NCBI GenBank assembly: GCA_964412845.1
Contig: CAYPQM010000176.1
Coordinates: 1 to 12,868 of the forward strand
DNA: 12,868 nt
Direction: 5' to 3'
Source: JAWWPY01 sp964412845
GTDB lineage: Bacteria > Actinomycetota > Actinomycetes > Streptosporangiales > Streptosporangiaceae
In this document: positions 6,090-12,868 of the stretch, piece by piece
How the letters are laid out: each line of letters begins with the position of its first letter
How positions within the stretch are numbered: position 1 is the first letter of the stretch
The notes under the pieces: generated by a model
The model's input: only the letters and a program-made list of their open reading frames with translations
Databases searched by the model: none
What the model was told of the DNA's origin: nothing
Made by a program: the position numbers and the translations under genes

Positions 6090-8186
6090 TTACTCGCCTC
6101 GGGCCTTGGCAATGATTTCCTTGGCGATGCTGGGGGGCACCTCGGCGTACGAATCGAACTGCATGGTGTAATCCGCCCGGCCCTGCGTCCGGCTGCGCAG
6201 GTCACCTACGTAGCCGAACATCTCGGACAGCGGCACGACCGCCTTGACGACCCGGACCCCGGAGCGTTCCTCCATGGCCTGGATCTGGCCCCGCCGGCTG
6301 TTCAGGTCGCCGATGACCTCACCCATGTAGTCGTCGGGGGTCCTGACCTCCACGGCCATGACCGGCTCGAGCAACACGGGATCCGCATGGGCGGCCGCCT
6401 TCTTGAATGCCATGGATCCGGCAATCTTGAAGGCAAGCTCCGATGAGTCCACCTCATGGTAGGCGCCGTCGGTGAGGGTGACCTTCACATCCACCATCGG
6501 GTACCCGGCCAGCACACCGAATTCCGCCGCCTCCTGGCAGCCGGTGTCGACTGACGGGATGTACTCGCGGGGGATCCGGCCACCGTGAATCTTGTTCTCG
6601 AACTCGTAGCCGCCGCCGTCTCCGCCGGTCGGCCCCAGGTTGATGACGACCCGGGCGTACTGGCCCGCACCACCGGTCTGCTTCTTGTGCGTGTAGTCGA
6701 CCTTCTCGACCTTCCGCCGGATGGTCTCCCGGTAGGCGACCTGCGGGCGGCCGATGTTCGCCTCGACCTTGAACTCCCGCCGCATCCGTTCCACCAGGAC
6801 CTCGAGGTGCAGCTCGCCCATCCCCGAGATGATGGTCTGGCCGGTCTCGTCGTCGGTGCGGACCTGGAACGTCGGGTCCTCTTCGGCGAGCCGCTGGATG
6901 GCGATGCCGAGCTTGTCCTGGTCACCCTTGGTCCTCGGCTCGATGGCCACGTTGATGACCGGCGCCGGGAACGTCATCGACTCCAGGATGACCTGCTTCT
7001 GCGGATCGCTGAGGGTGTCACCAGTGGTGGTGTCCTTCAGCCCCATCACGGCCACGATCTGGCCAGCGATCGCGGACGGGCGCTCCTCGCGCTTGTTCGC
7101 GTGCATCTGGTAGATCTTGCCGATCCGCTCCTTGCGACCCTTGGTGGAGTTCAGCACGGCCGTGCCAGCCTCCAGGGTGCCTGAGTAGATCCGGATGTAG
7201 GTCAGCTTGCCCAGGTGCTGGTCGGACATGATCTTGAAGGCCAGGGCCGCGAACGGCTCGGCCGGGTCAGGCTGCCGGACGACCTCACGGCCATCGGCGC
7301 CAACCTCCAGGCCAACCACACCGGGGATGTCCAGCGGGCTGGGCAGGTAGTCCACGATCGCGTCCAGCATCGGCTGCACGCCCTTGTTCTTGAACGCGCT
7401 GCCGCACATCACCGGGGTGAGACGGCCGGCGATGGTGGCCCGCCGGATCGCGGCGTGCAGCTGCTCCTCGTCGGGCGCGGTGCCCTCCAGGTACAGCTCC
7501 ATCATCTCGTCGTCGTTCTCCGAGATGGTCTCGATCAGCCGGTCCCGCCACTCGCGGGCCGCCTCGACGTAATTGTCGGGGATCCCCACGATGTCGTACT
7601 TGTCACCCTTGCCCTCGGTCTGCCAGAGCAGGGCCCGCATGTGCACCAGGTCGATGACACCGCGGAAGTCCGACTCCACGCCCCACGGCAGCTGGATCAC
7701 CAGCGGCGTGGCACCGAGCCGGTCCGTGATCATCTCAACGCACCGGTGGAATTCGGCCCCGACCCGGTCCATCTTGTTGACGAAGCAGATCCTGGGTACG
7801 TCGTACCGGTCCGCCTGCCGCCAGACGGTCTCCGACTGCGGCTCCACGCCGGCCACCCCGTCGAACACGGCCACCGCGCCGTCCAGGACGCGCAGCGAGC
7901 GCTCGACCTCGACGGTGAAGTCGACGTGGCCAGGCGTGTCGATCAGGTTGATCGTGTGGTCCCGCCAGATACAGGTGGTCGCGGCGGACGTGATGGTGAT
8001 GCCGCGCTCCTGTTCCTGGTCCATCCAGTCCATGGTGGCGGCACCCTCGTGGACCTCACCGATCTTGTAGTTGATGCCGGTGTAAAAGAGAATCCGCTCG
8101 GTGGTGGTGGTTTTGCCCGCGTCGATATGCGCCATGATCCCGATGTTGCGGACCTTGGCGAGCTCTACGGCGGTCTGGGTCGCCAC
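6090..8186 (-). CDS. fusA: Elongation factor G
   Basis: EF-G is the GTPase that drives translocation of tRNA and mRNA and, with RRF, splits the ribosome. The 698-residue product has the P-loop AHIDAGKT at 19-26, the switch I region RGITITSAATTC, DTPGH at 83-87, and NKMD at 137-140. Later domains show KIMSDQHLGKLTYIRIYSG, NKREERPSAIAGQIVAVMGL, GMGELHLEVLVERMRREF, VDYTHKKQTGGAGQYARV and the domain V block MGEVIGDLNSRRGQIQAMEE. The full length is close to E. coli EF-G (704). The start is GTG (8184-8186), with GAAGGA about ten bases upstream. It lies 92 bases after rpsG and 100 before tuf in the str operon. The sequence shows no sign of a second, divergent EF-G. Confidence 0.99.
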   Translation of the reverse strand: MATQTAVELAKVRNIGIMAHIDAGKTTTTERILFYTGINYKIGEVHEGAATMDWMDQEQERGITITSAATTCIWRDHTINLIDTPGHVDFTVEVERSLRVLDGAVAVFDGVAGVEPQSETVWRQADRYDVPRICFVNKMDRVGAEFHRCVEMITDRLGATPLVIQLPWGVESDFRGVIDLVHMRALLWQTEGKGDKYDIVGIPDNYVEAAREWRDRLIETISENDDEMMELYLEGTAPDEEQLHAAIRRATIAGRLTPVMCGSAFKNKGVQPMLDAIVDYLPSPLDIPGVVGLEVGADGREVVRQPDPAEPFAALAFKIMSDQHLGKLTYIRIYSGTLEAGTAVLNSTKGRKERIGKIYQMHANKREERPSAIAGQIVAVMGLKDTTTGDTLSDPQKQVILESMTFPAPVINVAIEPRTKGDQDKLGIAIQRLAEEDPTFQVRTDDETGQTIISGMGELHLEVLVERMRREFKVEANIGRPQVAYRETIRRKVEKVDYTHKKQTGGAGQYARVVINLGPTGGDGGGYEFENKIHGGRIPREYIPSVDTGCQEAAEFGVLAGYPMVDVKVTLTDGAYHEVDSSELAFKIAGSMAFKKAAAHADPVLLEPVMAVEVRTPDDYMGEVIGDLNSRRGQIQAMEERSGVRVVKAVVPLSEMFGYVGDLRSRTQGRADYTMQFDSYAEVPPSIAKEIIAKARGE

Positions 8187-8278
8187 TGCTTCGTTTCCTT
8201 CGCTGATCTTCAGTGCCTGACGGCTGTTCCGTTAGGTATGGACGAGGGTCTTCGCCCGGTGGCTGACTTCCGTTCTGG

Positions 8279-8749
8279 TTACCAGCGGTAGTGGGCGAAG
8301 GCCTTGTTCGACTCGGCCATCTTGTGGGTGTCCTCGCGGCGCTTCACACTCGCCCCGAGGCCGTTGCTCGCGTCGAGCAACTCGTTCATGAGCCGCTCGG
8401 TCATGGTCTTCTCGCGACGCTGGCGGGAGTAGCTGACGAGCCAGCGCAGCGCCAGGGTGGTGCTGCGGGAGGCCCGCACCTCGACCGGGACCTGGTAGGT
8501 CGCGCCGCCGACCCGGCGGGGACGTACCTCCAGGGTCGGCTTCACGTTGTCCAGTGCGCGCTTGAGCGTCACCACCGGGTCGTTGCCCGTCTTGTCCTTG
8601 GCTCCCTCAAGCGCGCCGTACACGATGCGCTCAGCCAGGGAACGCTTCCCGCTCCGCAGCACCTTGTTGACCAGAGCGGTCACCAGCGGCGAGCCATAGA
8701 CAGGATCGGTGACGAGCTGCCGTTTGGTCGCGGGCCCCTTACGCGGCAT
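8279..8749 (-). CDS. rpsG: 30S ribosomal protein S7
   Basis: S7 nucleates folding of the 16S rRNA 3' domain and contacts E-site tRNA. In E. coli it represses the str operon. The 156-residue product starts MPRKGPATKRQLVTDPVYGS and shows LVNKVLRSGKRSLAERIVYGA, NVKPTLEVRPRRVGGATYQV, SRSTTLALRWLVSYSRQR and the C-terminus REDTHKMAESNKAFAHYRW (each read in order). The length is typical. The frame is open 42 codons upstream into rpsL, but the ATG at 8747-8749 is the family start, lies one base after the rpsL TGA, and has AAGAAGGAGAAG upstream within the rpsL tail. The one-base junction leaves no room for the E. coli type of S7-binding site, which lies in the rpsL-rpsG gap there. Confidence 0.98.
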   Translation of the reverse strand: MPRKGPATKRQLVTDPVYGSPLVTALVNKVLRSGKRSLAERIVYGALEGAKDKTGNDPVVTLKRALDNVKPTLEVRPRRVGGATYQVPVEVRASRSTTLALRWLVSYSRQRREKTMTERLMNELLDASNGLGASVKRREDTHKMAESNKAFAHYRW

Positions 8750-8750
8750 G

Positions 8751-9125
8751 TCAGCTCTTCTCCTTCTTCGCGCCGTAACGACTGCGTGCCTGCTTGCGGT
8801 TCCGGACGCCCTGCGTGTCGAGGGAGCCTCGGATGATCTTGTAACGAACACCCGGAAGGTCGCGCACCCGGCCACCGCGGACGAGCACGATGGAGTGCTC
8901 CTGCAGGTTGTGGCCGACGCCCGGGATGTAGGCGGTGACCTCGATCTGGCTGGTCAACCGGACCCGGGCGACCTTGCGGAGCGCGGAGTTGGGCTTCTTC
9001 GGGGTGGTCGTGTAGACGCGCGTGCAGACGCCCCGGCGCTGCGGGCTGCCCTTGAGCGCAGGGGTGTTGTTCTTGGCTACCTTGTCCTGGCGGCCCTTTC
9101 GGACCAGCTGCTGGATCGTTGGCAC
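8751..9125 (-). CDS. rpsL: 30S ribosomal protein S12, natural Arg88 form
   Basis: S12 lies at the decoding centre and controls accuracy. Changes in it cause streptomycin resistance. The chosen 124-residue product starts at GTG (9123-9125), giving (M)PTIQQLVRKGRQDKVAKNN, with GGAG five bases upstream (9131-9134). It contains GSPQRRGVCTRVYTTTPKKP, SALRKVARVRLTSQIEVTA, GVGHNLQEHSIVLVRGGRV, then RDLPGVRYKIIRGSLDTQG. Lys43 is present. At position 88 (same numbering as E. coli with Met counted) the codon is CGC for Arg (8862-8864), where Lys is usual. The neighbouring Asp89, the RimO methylthiolation site in E. coli, is kept. The frame is open further upstream (in-frame ATG codons at 9147-9149 and 9159-9161), but those extensions lack family support. 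It is first in the str operon. Confidence 0.97.
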   Translation of the reverse strand: MPTIQQLVRKGRQDKVAKNNTPALKGSPQRRGVCTRVYTTTPKKPNSALRKVARVRLTSQIEVTAYIPGVGHNLQEHSIVLVRGGRVRDLPGVRYKIIRGSLDTQGVRNRKQARSRYGAKKEKS

Positions 9126-9242
9126 CGCGTCTCCGTCTACTAAGCGCACCATGCGGCGCGACATTTCTTTCACCGCGCCTTCGACGCGACGTCTTCTTCA
9201 GGGCGCTCTGCAAGCGCCTGACCTGCGGGTTTCCTCGCCTCT

Positions 9243-9299
9243 CCGACCCACGCGGTCGGGTGTGTCGCGGTCATCACGGCACACCGACCCGAAAGGGCC
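9243..9299 (-). promoter_or_regulatory. Mutually exclusive stem-loops in the rpsL leader
   Basis: Segments in transcript order are D (9295-9299), A (9280-9289), B (9254-9264) and C (9243-9248). A pairs with B over ten base pairs with one bulged C, around a 15-base loop. Alternatively D pairs with the first part of A (9286-9290) over five pairs around TTTC, and B pairs with C (CCGACC with GGTCGG) over six pairs around a five-base loop. Thus D:A plus B:C excludes A:B. The layout resembles attenuators or riboregulators, but in GC-rich DNA such pairings can also arise by chance. Confidence 0.35.
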
Positions 9300-9388
9300 C
9301 GAACGGCAAGAGAGGGAAAGGCTCGCACGCGTGGCCGTTCGCCGCTCCCAGCCTTCCGGCCGTGGAGCCCGCCGCCCGCTAGCGCGCG

Positions 9389-9412
9389 CGTGCCCGCGTT
9401 GTCACGGGCACG
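9389..9412 (-). other. 5'-terminal hairpin of the predicted rpsL transcript
   Basis: CGTGCCCG pairs with CGGGCACG over eight perfect pairs. One G-U and one G-C pair extend the stem to ten pairs around an ACAA loop. It would lie at about +2 to +25 of the transcript from the promoter at 9420-9448. Such a 5'-end stem could protect a long-lived mRNA or modulate early elongation; this is inference from position. Confidence 0.5.
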
Positions 9413-9419
9413 ATGCCCT

Positions 9420-9448
9420 AGAGTACCCAAGGTTTTGCTCGCAGGCAA
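9420..9448 (-). promoter_or_regulatory. Probable housekeeping-sigma promoter of the str operon
   Basis: On the minus strand TTGCCT (-35, 9443-9448) and TACTCT (-10, 9420-9425) are separated by exactly 17 bases. This fits the actinobacterial primary-sigma pattern TTGnnn and TAnnnT. The predicted start is an A at about 9414. It is the best promoter-like sequence in the long rpsL upstream region, and all genes from rpsL to rplP could be read from it. Confidence 0.6.
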
Positions 9449-9450
9449 AA
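9433..9450. promoter_or_regulatory. Dyad overlapping the -35 box of the rpsL promoter
   Basis: TTTTGC (9433-9438) and GCAAAA (9445-9450) form an inverted repeat with a six-base gap. It covers the -35 hexamer and part of the spacer of the predicted rpsL promoter. The A/T-rich arms stand out from the GC-rich surroundings. It could be a repressor or activator half-site pair, or simply promoter composition. Confidence 0.3.
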
Positions 9451-9506
9451 TGAACGGCGATCATGGCCCCGGAGAGCCAGGCGATAGCCTCTTTTGCCGG
9501 CCAGCA

Positions 9507-9560
9507 CGGTGAAACACCGCTCAGGCGCGCACCCTGAAAGTGGCCGCTTCCCTTTCACCG
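9507..9560. repeat. Spaced inverted repeat upstream of the rpsL promoter
   Basis: CGGTGAAA (9507-9514) and TTTCACCG (9553-9560) are perfect eight-base inverted arms separated by 38 bases. They lie about 60-110 bases upstream of the predicted rpsL -35 box. This could be an operator with two half-sites or a weak RNA stem; the role is unknown. Confidence 0.3.
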
Positions 9561-9615
9561 CCAGCATTCTCAACGGTAGCCAGCGGCGGGATATTCCAGG
9601 CCCCGCCGCCCCGGG

Positions 9616-9659
9616 GCACCCGGCCGCGCAGGGACACCAGACCCCAGGCACCCGGCCGC
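9616..9659. repeat. 12-base direct repeat, 32-base period
   Basis: GCACCCGGCCGC occurs at 9616-9627 and again at 9648-9659. The second copy contributes the left arm of the inverted repeat behind csbD. It may be a small tandem duplication in a GC-rich spacer; no function can be assigned. Confidence 0.4.
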
Positions 9660-9690
9660 CCCGGGCCCCTGGCGGCACTGGCGGCCGGGT
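9650..9690 (-). terminator. Terminator-like inverted repeat after csbD
   Basis: ACCCGGCCGCC (9650-9660) and GGCGGCCGGGT (9680-9690) are perfect 11-base inverted arms around a 19-base GC-rich loop. In the transcript the structure begins 20 bases after the csbD stop. There is no U-run, as is common for actinobacterial terminators. It would separate csbD from the rpsL promoter further on. Confidence 0.5.
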
Positions 9691-9710
9691 CCGGGGCGGG
9701 AACTGCCCGG

Positions 9711-9884
9711 CTACTTCTTGAAAGCGTCCTTGACCTTCTCACCGGCCTGCTTGAGGTTGCCCTTCACCTGGTCGGCCTGGCCTTCCGCTTCCATCTGCTC
9801 ATTGCCGATGGCGGCGCCGGTCTCCTTCTTAACCTTGCCCTTGACCTCGGTCACCTTGTTCGCTGCCTTGTTCTCAGCCGACAT
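9711..9884 (-). CDS. CsbD-family small stress-response-like protein
   Basis: CsbD-like proteins are short, very hydrophilic and of unknown biochemical role. The B. subtilis founder is controlled by the general stress factor SigB. The 57-residue product reads MSAENKAANKVTEVKGKVKK, then ETGAAIGNEQMEAEGQADQV and KGNLKQAGEKVKDAFKK. The pattern NK-x-x-E-V-KGKVK and EAEGQADQVKGNLKQA is typical of the family. It is rich in Lys, Glu, Ala and Gly, with no signal peptide, membrane segment or cysteine. The ATG at 9882-9884 is chosen because a perfect AGGAGG (9891-9896) lies six bases upstream. An in-frame ATG 13 codons earlier has no such site. It lies alone between rpoC and rpsL, flanked by terminator-like repeats, so it is probably its own transcription unit. 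Confidence 0.9.
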   Translation of the reverse strand: MSAENKAANKVTEVKGKVKKETGAAIGNEQMEAEGQADQVKGNLKQAGEKVKDAFKK

Positions 9885-9923
9885 AACGTGCCTCCTGAAT
9901 GTTTGTCGTGGTCCTCCTGGCAC

Positions 9924-9947
9924 TGTCCCTGGCCGCGGAGGCTAAAC
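9924..9947 (-). promoter_or_regulatory. Possible stress-sigma promoter of csbD
   Basis: On the minus strand GTTT (9944-9947) is followed after 14 bases by GGGACA (9924-9929). This resembles the actinobacterial SigB/SigF-type pattern GTTT and GGGTAT, with two mismatches in the -10 part and a spacer at the short end. The ATG lies 39 bases further on. The match is partial, and the family's known SigB link makes it plausible. Confidence 0.35.
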
Positions 9948-10000
9948 ATGACGGAAGCTAAAGTCCCTGATCAGCGTGCTGTGATCGCGTTCGCTGGCAC

Positions 10001-10068
10001 GCGAAAGCGCCCGGCAGCATCGCCGCCGGGCGCCTCGCGCGCAGTGCCGCGGTTATCAGCCACGGCAC
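10001..10068 (-). terminator. Tandem stem-loops after rpoC
   Basis: First hairpin: arms 10060-10068 and 10044-10052 form nine pairs (one G-U) around a seven-base loop, six bases after the rpoC stop. Second hairpin: GCGCCCGGCGGC (10022-10033) pairs with 10007-10018 over 12 pairs (one G-U) around a three-base loop. It can be extended outward to 10001-10038 with one bulge. A short TTT follows the core stem. Together they are a strong candidate terminator for the rpoB-rpoC operon. Confidence 0.65.
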
Positions 10069-10073
10069 AACCG

Positions 10074-12868
<2,795 letters not shown>

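Larger units (their letters stand above)
9126..9414 (-). promoter_or_regulatory. Long structured leader of the str operon mRNA
   Basis: If transcription starts near 9414 from the promoter at 9420-9448, rpsL has a 5' leader of about 290 bases with no convincing gene. It begins with a strong hairpin (9389-9412). A middle block (9243-9299) has four segments that can pair in alternative ways, and it ends with the rpsL Shine-Dalgarno (9131-9134). The leader length and structures suggest post-transcriptional control of the operon, perhaps by a ribosomal protein, because the rpsL-rpsG gap is only one base. This is inference; no known RNA family is recognised. Confidence 0.5.

Noticed and set aside
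9126..9173. N-terminal extension of S12 from in-frame upstream ATG or GTG codons
   Set aside because: S12 proteins start at the PTIQQL position. The GTG at 9123-9125 has GGAG at good spacing, and the extension (MSRRMVRLVDGDA) has no family support.
9170..9274. 34-codon frame in the rpsL leader (MTATHPTAWVGEARK...)
   Set aside because: No Shine-Dalgarno precedes the ATG and no homologue is recognised. It is kept only as a note to the leader-structure finding, not as a gene.
9885..9923. Upstream ATG giving a 70-residue CsbD protein
   Set aside because: The extra 13 residues do not match the family and would read through the perfect AGGAGG that serves the inner ATG.

Overview
The window is core housekeeping DNA from a high-G+C actinobacterium. 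It carries the end of the RNA polymerase operon, a small stress-type gene, the complete str operon and most of the S10 ribosomal-protein operon. All genes are on the minus strand, so transcription runs from the right edge (12868) to the left edge (1). Placement in Actinomycetota rests on G/C-rich third codon positions, frequent GTG starts (6 of the 13 genes whose start lies inside the window by the starts chosen here), the long low-complexity tail on S3, the extra C-terminal extension of RpoC, and protein sequences that read like Streptomyces, Streptosporangium or Mycobacterium homologues. I cannot place it more precisely.

In transcription order: rpoC (10074-12868, 5' end outside the window) is followed by two strong stem-loops (10001-10068). 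A 57-residue CsbD-family gene (9711-9884) then has its own possible stress-sigma promoter and is followed by a GC-rich inverted repeat. A 585-base non-coding stretch (9126-9710) holds the best promoter in the window (-35 at 9443-9448, -10 at 9420-9425, 17-base spacer). It also holds a leader of about 290 bases, rich in potential RNA structure, ahead of rpsL. The str operon follows: rpsL (S12), rpsG (S7), fusA (EF-G), tuf (EF-Tu). After a strong palindrome behind tuf comes the S10 operon: rpsJ, rplC, rplD, rplW, rplB, rpsS, rplV, rpsC and the first two thirds of rplP, which runs off the left edge.

The products act together: RpoC is the catalytic beta' subunit of RNA polymerase, EF-Tu and EF-G drive the elongation cycle, and the ribosomal proteins build both subunits. 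Many junctions are coupled by 1- to 4-base overlaps or very short gaps, with Shine-Dalgarno sequences inside the preceding gene.

I see no mobile element, CRISPR array, RNA gene or exotic new system. The points worth a second look are: S12 with Arg at position 88, a known streptomycin-resistance allele; a Leu replacing a normally conserved His next to the L2 active-region His; the CsbD gene between rpoC and rpsL; the structured rpsL leader; and GC-rich palindromes inside the S10 operon (rpsS-rplV) and between tuf and rpsJ.
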